Part shown: one piece after another, positions 1 to 10,395 of the stretch | Numbering within the stretch: position 1 is the first letter of the stretch | Layout: every line of letters starts with the position of its first letter | Source of the DNA: Branchinecta lynchi | Lineage: Eukaryota; Arthropoda; Branchiopoda; Anostraca; Branchinectidae | Direction of reading: 5' to 3' | Assembly (NCBI GenBank): GCA_023053575.1 | Contig: JAKZAP010000003.1 | Coordinates: 8,036,561-8,100,560, forward strand | Length of the DNA stretch: 64,000 nucleotides | Made by a program: the position numbers and the translations under genes | Notes under the pieces: generated by a model | The model's input: only the letters and a program-made list of their open reading frames with translations | Databases searched by the model: none | Told to the model about the DNA's origin: nothing

Positions 1-57
1 ATTCCCCATGTTCTCGCTGTTTTCTGTACGCGGAGTCCGCGTGGAGTGGCTACCTCT

Positions 58-110
58 ATTCTCACCGTTCCCTTCGATTCCCCTAGGAGTCCTCAGGGAA
101 CGGTGAGAAT
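58..110. repeat. Inverted repeat, 16-bp arms, upstream of DPH5 exon
   Basis: Perfect 16-bp arms at 58-73 and 95-110 (attctcaccgttccct and its complement) separated by 21 bp. It lies in the intron upstream of the first exon in the window. Probably the end of a small foldback or MITE-type element; no partner copy was identified. Confidence 0.7.
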
Positions 111-170
111 ACGCCTTAAGTGTGCCATCTCAATAGCCTACTCCTTAATCAAATAAACCTTGTCTTTCAG

Positions 171-404
171 GAACAAGCTTACGGAAAGCCACTTATTGAA
201 GCAGATAGGGATTTTGTAGAACAACAATGCGATGAAATGCTTGAGGAGGCTAAAACAGATTTGATATCTTTCCTTGTTGTTGGAGACCCATTTGGAGCAA
301 CTACACATACAGACCTTGTCCTACGAGCTAAACAGAAAGGGGTGGAAGTCAAAATAGTTCACAACGCCTCCATCATGAATGCTGTAGGAGTGTGCGGTCT
401 TCAG
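171..404 (+). CDS. DPH5: DPH5, diphthine methyl ester synthase, internal exon (first in window)
   Basis: Diphthine synthase is the SAM-dependent methyltransferase that methylates the modified histidine of elongation factor 2 in the cytosol, the step after DPH1-4 in diphthamide synthesis. This exon is phase 0 at both ends, 78 codons, with acceptor ctttcag before 171 and donor gtgagt at 405. It encodes the family hallmark FLVVGDPFGATTHTDLVLRA and then VHNASIMNAVG, part of the SAM/substrate pocket of this tetrapyrrole-methylase-fold family. Compared with animal DPH5 (about 285 residues) it starts near residue 55, so N-terminal exons lie outside the window. Identity is by recognition of these motifs; no alignment was run. 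Confidence 0.95.
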
Positions 405-1009
405 GTGAGTTCACTCTTTGCTCACGTTGTTTCATCTAGCTCTTGACAGTCGTAGGCTACCGACGGCGTAAATTGTATGAAGTTGTGTAAAATAGAGGAC
501 TGGCAAGACCGTTTTTTCTTAAAAACTGAAGAATGGCAAAAAATATATCCTCTCTAATCTCTAAATGTCCAGTGGAAAAATGGGCGAGTATGGAAACATC
601 AATGCTGTAAGCCTCAGGATCGAGCAGTTGGGGACCGGAATTCCTGCCAGGGTTTTCCACACTATCATCAATTCCGTACAGAATAATTTGGATTTTTCAG
701 GTGTATCATGAAAGTGTAGGAAACCCATGCTTGTCTTCGGACTACGAGGTGGTTAAAAATTCAATTTTTTTTTACAATAGGCTCTTATTCCGACAAATGA
801 AGGGTCATAAAGGAACAAATACAAAGTTCGATTTAGATCTCTACGTTTCCTGATTTTAAAACAAACAAATAATGATTTATTTATAAAAACAATGAAAATG
901 CAACGGACGAATCCCGGAACTGCGAACATGCTAAAGGCTCTAAACGGTCAGTTCAGGAACTCGAAAAGAAAAAACACTGCTCTAAACAAGAAAAATTAGA
1001 TCTCTTAAA
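405..1009. other. DPH5 intron, no recognised feature
   Basis: Start of a 7.9-kb intron. Short chance reading frames only. A roughly 40-bp direct repeat (ggaaaaaacactgctctaaa and following) occurs in tandem near 965-1050. Confidence 0.6.
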
Positions 1010-1047
1010 GGAAAAAACACTGCTCTAAACAAGAAAAATTAGATCTC

Positions 1048-1240
1048 TTACCTATAATACTAACGCAACCTACTTCCACAATCACTCCATATATTTCTAG
1101 ACCCGGAGACCCCAATTTTGTACGGTACATTCTAACCGATCTAACGAAACCGCGCTGATTTTCTCACTTGCCGTGTTTTGTTACTTTCGATGTGTATCAT
1201 CGTGTCGACGGTTGTCTGCGAGAAGTTTTTCCATCAGAGA
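1048..1240. repeat. Dispersed repeat, second copy at 56133-56326
   Basis: This segment (taatactaacgcaacctact through the cggttgtctgcg motif) closely matches 56133-56326. In the 56-kb copy the match ends exactly where a GGGATCCCA-family element begins. No coding potential seen. Confidence 0.75.
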
Positions 1241-1396
1241 AATCGGTTATGTAAACTGTTTCCCTGTTTTCGCTACAAGCCAACGGTCACGGAAAAGGCT
1301 TAAAACAGCCAATTCCATCAGAAAAAAACGTTATTTAAATTGTTTCCCTGTTTTCCTTACAAGTCAACGGTTCTCGGAAAAGGATTAAAACAGCAA
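1231..1396. repeat. Tandem duplication, ~82-bp unit
   Basis: Two adjacent diverged copies starting at ccatcaga (about 1232 and 1314), each containing tgtttccctgttttc and an acggaaaaggattaaaacag-like end. Seen directly; function unknown. Confidence 0.7.
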
Positions 1397-1769
1397 AAAC
1401 CGTGGATTATTTGTTGAAAGAACGGCTTTTCACACTAGTATTCAAATATTTTAAAATACTGTGAGTATTAGTGCGAGGGTTCCTTTGAGAAAATCACTTG
1501 TGATAACACTTCCCCGTCAGGTGCGACAAAAAACAAACAAACAGAAAAGAGCGCAAAGACACCGATTCTTTTACAGAGCTCGGCAACATGTTCCAGATCT
1601 CTACGCAGCAAACTTCTCTCAGAAGAAGTTGTTGGGTATGAATGGTACTCCGAGGTCACGTGAAACATGTTTATTTCTCTTATTTCTAATGGTGCCAATT
1701 AATTAATACATGAATAAACTAACGTTGCTACCTGAAACTTTGATATTGTGTAAAGATTTAAAACGTTAG

Positions 1770-3300
1770 CTAGACGAAGTGATTCTTTTGTTTATGTTTA
1801 TTTAAGAATAATGTCTTGAATGCACGGTTTTGGAGTACTTGGATTTTGTGTATATTATATTTAAATGAATTGGACCACAGAGAACATCTATACTCCAAAT
1901 ACGAAGAAACAAGGGTGAAGTATAGAGTTCTGAGTGCTTGTTGTGGAATAAAATGTTTTAGTCTACTCAGAACACCTGCACACGTAATATTTAATAGAAA
2001 GAGCTCTCGCATGATCTTTTCATGTATCGTTTCATCAATGATCATTCCCAAATACTTGAAATATGTTACCTTTTCAGTCACCGCATCCCCGAACGAAAAT
2101 ATCCCACTCGTTTCAAAATCTTGCAAATTTTAGAAAATTATGTATTTTTTTTAGAGATATTTAATTTTCGAAAAACTAGTCGGAGCAGTCTCCATCATAG
2201 CAAATAATCCAATCCATCCTATTCGTTTCATAATTTTGCAAATTTGGAAAACTATGTACTTTTTAGAAATATTTAATTTTTGAAAAACTAGTCAGAGCTG
2301 TCTCCATCATAGCAAATAATCCAATCCATCCTATTCGTTTCAGAATGTTGCAAATTTGAGAAAATTATGTATTTTTTTAGAAATATTTAATTTTCGAAAA
2401 ACTAGTCAGAGTGGTCTCCATCATAGCAATAATCCAATCCATCCTCTTCATTTCAAAATGTTGCAAATTTTAGAAAATTATATATCTTTTTAGAAATATT
2501 TAATTTTCGAAAAGCTAGTCAGAGCAGTCTGCATCATAGCAAATAGTTCAATCCATCCTATTCGTTTCAAAATGTTGCAAATTTGAGAAAATTATGTATT
2601 TTTTTAGAAATATATAATTTTCGAAAAACTAGTCAGAGTGGTCTCTATCATAGCAAATATTCCAGTCCATCCTATTCGTTTCAAAATGTTGCAAATTTGA
2701 GAAAATTATGTATTTTCTTATAAATATTTAATTTTCGAAAATCTAGTCAGAGCAGTCTCCATCATAGCAAACAATCAACCTACTGTATATGATTTGAACA
2801 GCATTACTGTATCACCGGTATATGTTATAAATATGCGACGAATTCTTCGATTTCCGACACATAAAATCAGGAAAAGTAGTGGCCCTACGATCGAGCCTTG
2901 AGGAATACCGCGTGTTATTTTTCTGATGTTGACGAATTTACAGGTAAAACCTGAATTCTATCTTCTAGGTAAAGACTTTATCCAGACTTTATCCATTTCA
3001 CCATCCGAACAGGGAAATGCATTTTTATTCAGTTTTGAAAGTAGTAGCCTACCTCTTGGTTCACTGTATCGAAAGCTTTTGAGAGGTCCTGAAAAATTGT
3101 CGACGTCATGAATCCACAATCCGGAAATTCTTTAATATTAATAATGAAATGGGAAATGGCATTTATAGTTGAAAGATTTTTTCGAAAACCATATTGGTAG
3201 ATGGCAAATCCCATTTTCGTTTATGAGTGTTGTAATTTTCTCATGCATAATTTTTTCAGGTCGCTTAGAAATTACCGATTATTGATTTGACTTTATCTCT
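1770..3300 (-). mobile_element. Degenerate non-LTR retrotransposon (LINE), RT part
   Basis: Read on the minus strand, RT-domain signatures occur in correct order: QYGFRKNLST and FQDLSKAFDTV (3214-3029), RGIPQGSIVGP (about 2912-2880), an YTGDTVMLF version of the YADD box (about 2840-2810), then the post-RT KVTYFKYLGMIID region (2126-1770). The catalytic box has G for A and the frame is broken several times, so it is dead. A 113-bp tandem array (2125-2785) interrupts it between the YADD box and the YLG motif. Lies in a DPH5 intron, antisense to the gene. Confidence 0.85.
2125..2785. repeat. Tandem array, ~113-bp monomer, about 6 copies
   Basis: Units recur every 112-113 bp, recognisable by cctattcgtttc (near 2217, 2330, 2443, 2556, 2668) followed by gaaaattatgtatttttt and gactagtcagag-like segments. 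AT-rich, copies differ by scattered substitutions. The outer edge of the array (cgtttcaaaatcttgcaaat at about 2107) is also coding sequence of the surrounding LINE, so the monomer contains LINE sequence. Confidence 0.9.
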
Positions 3301-4240
3301 GTTCTTATATAAAGGTATGAGCCGACTTTTTTTTCAGTTGTTTTGCGACCATGCCCTTTTCAAATGAAATCTTGAACAAGAAAAGAAGTGGTGAAAAAAA
3401 GGTGCACCAATATTTGGAGGTTCAGTGAGCCTATCGCTATTATTAAATTGCCTGTTACTATTAAATAAGAGATTATATGTGAATAACAATAATAATCGTG
3501 TAATAATCGTAAAGAAACAAATTTTAATCTAGGTAAAACTTAAAGTAAACTTGACTTAAAGGACCCCTCTTGCCTATTCTGCCTATTGTATCATCCATTG
3601 CTCCTTTCTGGAATTAGAAGCTTCTAAAACCCTACATTTCGCCGTTGTTTCATTTTGTGCCTACGACTTTCTGTACTTTTTCGTCTTAGCCGAGGTTTGC
3701 CAGTCACGCAGTGCGAACTACGCCGAAAGCTTCAAGGTACGCCAACAATTATTTCACACATAAGGACGTGAGAAGCTTCAGAGCGTTATTTTTCATTTTA
3801 GAAGACATTGTAGGCCATCAGGTCTAAATTCTGTTTTTTTTTGCTAATTAGTATTATATAATTATAATAGATTTCGTATTTTCGGAAAATTATATTTCTG
3901 GCCTTTTCTTGGGGAAAAGATCATGTTTAGTGAGTCGTGCTGTAAAAAGCGTAGACTTCAAAAATGGTCTCCAAGATACTTGTAAAGGGTACTAAACTTG
4001 TCTTGCTTTTCCCAGCTCACCTGGATCAGGTCCTTCAAACTTTATCATTCAAAGTACAAATTTCTTTATTAAAATAAAAAGGAAGGATTCGGTGGCGGTC
4101 GGTCGACCTCGGAAATGACGGCCGTCTCCGCCGTGCCAGTGCTTCTTGAGGGCATATTACAGACACAGGTCTGAAACCGAGATGGGGACCATCTCTCACG
4201 GATTCGCTGAGCGCCAGGACAAACGAAAATTCTTTATAGT
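3301..4240. other. DPH5 intron, no recognised feature
   Basis: AT-rich intronic DNA. A long minus-strand frame near 4035-4460 overlaps a dispersed repeat and shows no known domain. Confidence 0.6.
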
Positions 4241-4244
4241 TTAA

Positions 4245-4405
4245 CTGAAAAGCCAACAAACGTGTAGGGACACCACAAATCCGACAGGGAATTCCACTAT
4301 ATGAAAATCGACTATTCGTGAGTAGCGCAACGAAGTAACGCATTTTCATCGGGTCTTCGAGCCTCTCTAAGTGAATAAGTGATGGGTCATTTCTCAGCCC
4401 TGATC
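4245..4405 (+). repeat. Dispersed SINE-like repeat family R13, copy 1
   Basis: Core: accacaaatccgacagggaa, tatgaaaatcgactattcgtg, agtagcg, cgaagtaacgcattttcatc, gggtcttc, aagtgaataagtgatgg. Related copies are at 10222-10395, 14608-14790 and 28725-28840 (+) and 17075-17245, 30265-30375 and 42595-42815 (-). Length about 170 bp. No Pol III boxes recognised, so the class is open. Confidence 0.8.
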
Positions 4406-4469
4406 GGTTAAGCTTTAAGCACTTATAACTTTTCTCTGGCTTGCCGAATCCACTTTCCACTTACTGAGT

Positions 4470-7130
4470 GGATTCACTTTCCACGTCAGTTACCAAAACT
4501 AGCGGAGCGCCAAAACAGCCTCGGAAAGCGAAGAGAGTTTTAGCCGCAGTCGCAAGAACGTTAGGTAGAAAAGCTAGTGGAGCTTTCCAGACCGTTCTCT
4601 CTATGGTTTCATGATTGTGGTGTATCTCAGCTCAGGGGTGTATTCTGAAATTCGTCACCCCTCGAGAAATAAATTAGAAACGCGGAAGGGCGTTAGAACT
4701 TTCTGTTGGGAATCAGTTTTTTTGTAGCATTACTGTCACGCCCTTGGCTGCTGCTAACTGAAGTGAAAAAGAGTCATATATCTCTTGAAGCATTGTTGTT
4801 TCCAGGCAGTTCATAAACTAGTTGGTAGCACATTATTTCGTCGCAGGAGAGCGAATGAAGGAGGCTATAATAACAACGATAGTGCAGTGAATGAAAAGGC
4901 TTTTAGCCTCTTAGGGCGTGCTGCAACCTCCTAAAAAGCTACCATCTTCTTTCGAACTTGGATGAATTGATCAAGGAAGCCACCAAAAAAAAAAAAATCA
5001 CTCGAGAGTACCCCTACGGTGGTACTATTACATAACCGAAGCCGGACGCAGTCGATAATTATTGTTTGATCATTACAGTACATATATATGTATGTGTACA
5101 CCACAGTTTATATTCAATATATATATATATATACATACATACACAAATATAATTTAAACTTATCCTAACAGTAGGACACATCTTGCGTCCAGTGATTAAT
5201 AACTAAAAGCTTATAATCAATTTCTACACTACGTCAGAAATAACCTAAAATTAGATTTTTTTTTTCTTTTTTTTAAACAATCGTACAGAACTTGCTTTCA
5301 CTAATAAATCACGACTAATACCAGCGTTGTAACTTTTACGTAAGAGGGGGTCTTCTCCTACTGTTCATAAGACAAAAAAAGCTCGTCGTAATTCGAATTT
5401 AGGTTCGGCAGAAGCCGCCATCTTTACTAGTATTCCGTTATGGGGGCGTAGGTAGGGGGCGGGGCATCTCTCGATATTGAGGAGTCACAGTCGTCTTTAT
5501 TTATTTCCCTCAAAACCGAGGAGTAGCTTTGGCGCTTAGTTTCCAAGGTGGTTCGAAAGCCTAGCATTCCACTTCCCACCATGGGTATACAGTTGCTGCA
5601 CTCAGTTCAGTTTCCCCGGAAGTAAAAACGATCAGGTCCTCTGCATTAATTCTAGTAATTTTTCTTCACTGTGGAAGTACACTACCTACTACCAAGAACA
5701 CATAATCAGATAGAAACTCCGTCTCCCTATCTCTGTACTATGACTATGCGGAGTCGAGTATTTCCCCGTAACTTTTCTGCTTTGAACGAGCGGAGGTTAG
5801 TAGCTTCGCGCCACATCACGTTTCGTTACCTCTGCAATTACCTATATCGCTGTGAAACCACCTTGAGAAAAAGTAGAAGACAAAGCTGATTGATTCTTTG
5901 GACGCGCTCAAGAGCGGATAAGCGCGGAGTACGCCTCCTGCATTTTCTTTGTCTGCGATGAGCAACGGGGAAGACGGAAGTAGAGTAGACGGGTAAAAGG
6001 CTACAGTAAATAGCTCTAGGTCCGCTCAGTATTCACAGTCGCTGCATGGCACCTAAGACAGAGGTTCTATCTGATTATTTGTTCTTGCTATTACGCACAG
6101 TTTTTACTAACATCTCCAGCAAACACCGTCTCTGATTGCTTTGGACAGTCCTTCCCTCCGACTGAACCAGTCACCAAGGACTCGAGCGGAGGAGCGTAAT
6201 TATGAAAGAAATCCACAGAAATATCAGATTTGGCAAGAAAATCATGAAAACAGCTGTGCAGTTCAAATCGAAAACAGACGGAGTAGTGATATCGAAATAG
6301 CCGTTAAGGCTTAAAAATAGTGCCACTACTTCCAAAACTTTTACTAGGCTCTGATCCGTTATTTCAGCAATCCATCCTCCAGTCTGGATCTCGACCTTGA
6401 ATACAGAAATAACCTCTCTGTCTTATTATTTTACATCAAAGGTTAATAATAACCTTACTTTATTTTTAAATTCCCAAGCATCCACTAAAACTCGCAATAT
6501 CAAATTTTCCCGCTTGATGAACCTATCGAACTTGTTGTGGCGGCGAGCGCCCACCGACTGATAGGCTATGCCTTTCGTGTCCGGCATAGTGACTGAGGTT
6601 GTAATGAGGAGGAAATAATGGAATAATATCGGGTTTCGTTCTGCTTTTAAAGATTACATTTAGAAATTTGAAAATCATGAACTATATTCTTTTCGTCAAT
6701 TTTCCAAGATCTTCAGACTACCCAGCGGTCAACCCCTAATGCCACTTCGGGCAGTAACAATCCAGACACGGACGAGTGAAAGATAAAAAGCTGAAGAACA
6801 TGCTGAGAGGGTAATCGTCACAGAAATGTCAGGGATGTCAGGACCAAGTTTGCTTATTTTTAGAATTTCTTTTGTGTGTTTTCCCACTTGAGGTCTTTTG
6901 TCAGGGGAGCTCTCTTAGTAGCCGTATCTCTTCAGCGATAACTCGTATCATCCTCAGTGCTACGCTCTTCTTTAGTCTGTAGGAAGAAAAAGATACAACG
7001 TGAACAAAAGTTTACAGTCAAATGAGCTTGGTGACGTCAGGGAAAACCAGGGGAAAAGACTAGCTTCGTTTGAGGTTACCTTCAATTTCGAAGATCTCTT
7101 CATAAATATCGTTTTTGGCCGCAGGTCGCT
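4470..7130. other. DPH5 intron, largely unique
   Basis: No exon, RT motif or clear repeat recognised. It contains a TA/CATA microsatellite around 5080-5150 and an A-run at 4986. Confidence 0.6.
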
Positions 7131-7207
7131 GTTAGTCAGCAATAGAGAAGGGCCGAAATATAGCTCTAATAAAATATAGCTGGCGTATCCGTTTTGCACC
7201 GTTAAAC
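7130..7207. repeat. Truncated end of the 'AAGGGCCGAAATATAGC' MITE-like family
   Basis: Contains gggccgaaatatagctctaa and ggcgtatccgttttgcaccg. Similar ends occur at 8985-9060, 19910-20000, 35205-35290, 41425-41540 and 48828-48905, and resemble the ends of the larger foldback family at 25175-25393 and 43551-46000. Confidence 0.7.
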
Positions 7208-7856
7208 ATTAAAGCACACCTTGCACTATTTACTTTTTATTTTCCAGTATTAAAAACATCTCAGTACTGTAAAACTAAGCTCCGCTTTTAACAAATTATC
7301 CAAGGCTTTGGCTGTGTTAAGCCTTTCCCCAGACCCATTGACCTCTAGCAAAAACTTGGTAACATATGACATTCGGGCCTCCGCGTTGGCATTATACGTA
7401 CGGCGGGTCCATTACTTTCAGCAAAAGCGAAGTTTAGTGTTTTGGAACTGGACCTAAGCTTGTTTTTTTTAGCACTGTACGTTCTTGCCTACTGGATAAA
7501 TTCCGAAAGCTTATCTATATCGTCTGCCATTATTCTTCTTTTTGACTTCGTTTCCGTCAAACTTTGAACGTAGGACTTGGTGAGGCAGCAAGCTCGAAGT
7601 TTTCCTGCAAGATGGACGAAACGGCGAGCTCACAGGGACCGCCGAAGTCGAAATAATGCTAATTAAGCGAACGATGAACTTCGCCGGCGTTTGAAAATGG
7701 AAGTGAAGCAACCCTCCAAGCCAACGTAAATAAAACTTCAGCAAAAACGCAGCTATTGAAACTTACCTGGATTACCTAGAACATTAGCTGCTTTTTTTGC
7801 CGTCATCCAGTTAACCAACCTACAAGATTTCCCACTATACGTCTTTTTCTTCCTTC

Positions 7857-8120
7857 GGTTAACCGACCTAAGTTTTTATAAGCTGTTTTTTTGCTCCGTT
7901 TGCCGGTCGGTTAACCGACCTGTGGACTGAGACGGGAGCTCCGTCCAACCGACATACGCTCTTGGCACGGCGCGAAATTCAAAATTCTCATTGGAGAGAT
8001 AGGTGCCGGCGATGGGAAGACGCCATTTTTTCTTATAAGCCGTTTTTTCGAGCTCAGTCGAACCGACCGGCGAGACGAAAAAACGGTCAATAGTGACAAA
8101 TAGGTAGGTTAACCGACCTA
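7857..8120. mobile_element. Short element with GGTTAACCGACCTA ends
   Basis: The motif ggttaaccgaccta occurs at 7857-7870 and 8107-8120, and a perfect 16-bp palindrome ggtcggttaaccgacc lies at 7905-7920. Interior stretches ataagctgtttttttgctcc and ataagccgttttttcgagct are related. Probably one or two overlapping small inverted-repeat elements sitting just upstream of the duplicated DPH5 exon. TSD not established. Confidence 0.55.
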
Positions 8121-8190
8121 TGGAGAAATGGCAAAAAACGCAGCTATTACTTTCTTTCCATTACGTCTTTTTCACTTTCTTCACTTCCAG

Positions 8191-8233
8191 CTTTACAATT
8201 TTGGAGAAACTGTTTCTATACCCTTCTGGACTG
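8191..8233 (+). pseudogene. Partial duplicate of the DPH5 8317-8437 exon
   Basis: The first 42-43 bp of the exon are repeated here, encoding [14 protein letters not shown], 126 bp upstream of the real copy. The duplication includes the intron end: the acceptor tcttcacttccag is intact and more pyrimidine-rich than the one at 8316. There is no donor after the copied part. The frame stays open from 8191 into the real exon, and 126 is divisible by 3, so use of the upstream acceptor would add 42 residues in frame. Confidence 0.85.
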
Positions 8234-8316
8234 CCTTTTCAGTTCAGTTAAAATGGATTGAATTGAATACCTGGACGACCTTTCCGTTATGCCTTTTTAA
8301 CTTTCGCCATTTCCAG

Positions 8317-8437
8317 CTTTACAATTTTGGCGAAACGGTTTCTATACCCTTCTGGACTGACAATTGGAAACCAACCAGCTTCTGCGATAAAATAATTCAG
8401 AATAGACAAAGAGGACAGCATACGTTATGTTTACTAG
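8317..8437 (+). CDS. DPH5: DPH5, second exon in window
   Basis: Acceptor ccatttccag ends at 8316; donor gtaagg begins at 8438. Phase 0 in, phase 1 out (40 codons plus one base). Encodes [20 protein letters not shown] and then the FCDKI...[12 protein letters not shown] block, the conserved continuation of DPH5 after the GLQ that ends the previous exon. The preceding 126 bp hold a partial duplicate of this exon. Confidence 0.95.
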
Positions 8438-8548
8438 GTAAGGCTTGTGCAGGTATCCAGCAGACCTATCCTTCCCCTTGCCTCTTCCATTTTTGCCTCG
8501 TCTTAGCTATAGATTAGAATAGAATAGTGTTTAATCAGCCACGGCTGG

Positions 8549-8556
8549 GCCATACG
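8549..8556. repeat. 8-bp target-site duplication, left copy
   Basis: gccatacg, repeated at 11558-11565 directly outside the opposite TIR of the hAT-like element. Confidence 0.9.
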
Positions 8557-8984
8557 TAGGCATGGGCACTGTTCCTGTTTTCTGTTTCTGTTTCTGTTTT
8601 TTTCCTCCTGTTTTACTGTTTACTGTTTTCTGTTTCAGGGAGCCAAAATAAACAGAACAGCTGTTTTGAAGCCAGCTGTTTTTTTTTCTCACCTGTTCTG
8701 TTCTGTTTTGGTGTATCCTGTTTTGCCCTGTTCCTGTTTTTTTTTAACTATTTAAACAGCCAAATCTGTTTTTTTGGGGGGAAACCCGCCTTATCCATAC
8801 AACAAATCTTTTAACTCAAGATTTGGATCATTTCGAAATGCCACATTCCAAAAGAGGCCAATTTGTCAACCTTACCAGTGACCCACGCGAAATGTGGATG
8901 CGATGACAGCTATCAAAAATACTGAGCAAGAATCAAGCAATAGTAGGAACAACAGCAAAAATGGGAACTTCAGATACTGTAAAT

Positions 8985-9060
8985 ATTTATTCAGCTCAAG
9001 CTGACGGCGAATTACATTTGACTGAGCTAAATGGATACGTAGTCAGCTAAGTCTTAGACT
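8985..9060. repeat. Diverged MITE-end repeat
   Basis: ttattcagctcaagctgacg ... ggatacgtagtcagct matches the end motif (AAGCTGACTTTGAAA ... GGATACGTCAGCT) of the 25175 and 43551 elements. Confidence 0.55.
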
Positions 9061-9171
9061 ACTGTTGCAGCTTTCCGCCGACCCTTCGTGGCAGCAGCCG
9101 TCTTCGGGTCCAATATGAAAAAGTGCGCAAGCGCTCAAACGTAATGTGTAAAAGTAAAACGTATATCATAT

Positions 9172-9631
9172 CAGAGATGGGCGAATCCGATCATGAAAGG
9201 ATTCGAATCCGAATCCAGGGCTAGGTACGAATGCTAATCCACCATTTCATGCTGAGGATTCCAATCCGAAATTGAATCCGGATTCGAATCCGACCTTACC
9301 AAAAATTAAATCATGTTCATAGGTTATAGCTAAAAATCAGAGGGGACAAACAACACTGATATTTCAGGTAATCAGATAATGTGATAGATTATTTAACATA
9401 TTTGGTGGTGGACACCAAACAAATTTGATTGTCTAAAGCCCACTGCGTAAAAATTGGGAAAACGGAAACTCAACGGCTGTAGAATAGAAATTTGAGCGGA
9501 TTCGTAAGATTGAGGGTTTGGAATCCAAGTCCGAAAGCGAATCCAGCCTGAGAAGCAGAAGATTCGAATCCGGCCAAAAGGACGAATCCTGGATTCGAAT
9601 CTGAATCCGGATTCGGATTCGCCCAGCTCTG
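9172..9631. mobile_element. 460-bp hAT-like MITE nested in the larger hAT element
   Basis: Starts cagagatgggcgaatccg and ends with the complement of cagagctgggcgaatccg (one mismatch in 18). Flanked by perfect 8-bp direct repeats tatcatat at 9164-9171 and 9632-9639. Subterminal GGATTCGAATCC units recur many times. The 8-bp TSD and ends indicate hAT. Inserted after the 3.0-kb element. Confidence 0.92.
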
Positions 9632-10221
9632 TATCATATATTGTGTACGAACAGGCTAATAACCATTCGCCCTTGACTTTTAATTCATTGGTCAATATGG
9701 GCCCAGTTACCAGCGTTTGGATGTGGGGGGGGGGGAGTATCAACAAAAGATACATCTAGATGGGTCTTTGGGTGGGTCCAAAGACCCATCTGGACAATGA
9801 TGTTCACGCATTCCAAATTTCCACCTTAGTACCAGGCATGATTAGCAAGTTTGCGAATTTGGTCAGGCAATTTACTCTGGGCAATCCGGGCCCAGTCGCA
9901 CAGAATTCGCAAAACAGTGATAAGCCTTTAAAATTTAACTGAAAAGACAACTAATTCTTGTGTCATTTCATTAAACATACTGAATTATTGGGATTCTACA
10001 AAGGGAATTTTTTATTTTCCACTATCTGCTCTAGTTATGACGTTCAGAATATGTGCGGCCGTCCCCACAACGCAAATTCTACTATGACTCTGGAAATTTT
10101 AATCTAAATACAAACGCTGCTTTTCGTTGGGCAGTGGTGAGATTGGTGAAGATTGTTTAGTGCCGGAACAAAAGAAAATTCATAAATCTTTCTCGTAAGG
10201 GGTGCAACAAAAATACAAGCG

Positions 10222-10395
10222 CATAGAGGTACCACAGATCACACGGAAATTCCACAATTTGAAAAACAATTATTCGTGAATAGCGGAAGAACGAAGTAAC
10301 GCATTTTCAGCGGCTCTTCAAGCTTTTTTAAGTGAATAAGTGATGGATAACTAGATTGTCCTATCCCAGCCTTTTTAGGTTAAACTTTAAAGGAA
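10222..10395 (+). repeat. R13 dispersed repeat, copy 2
   Basis: gaggtaccacagatcacacg, gaagtaacgcattttcagcg, aagtgaataagtgatgg; same order as the 4245 copy. Lies inside the hAT-like element. Confidence 0.8.

Noticed and set aside
4035..4460. 141-codon minus-strand ORF
   Set aside because: Overlaps an R13 dispersed repeat; other R13 copies do not preserve the frame.
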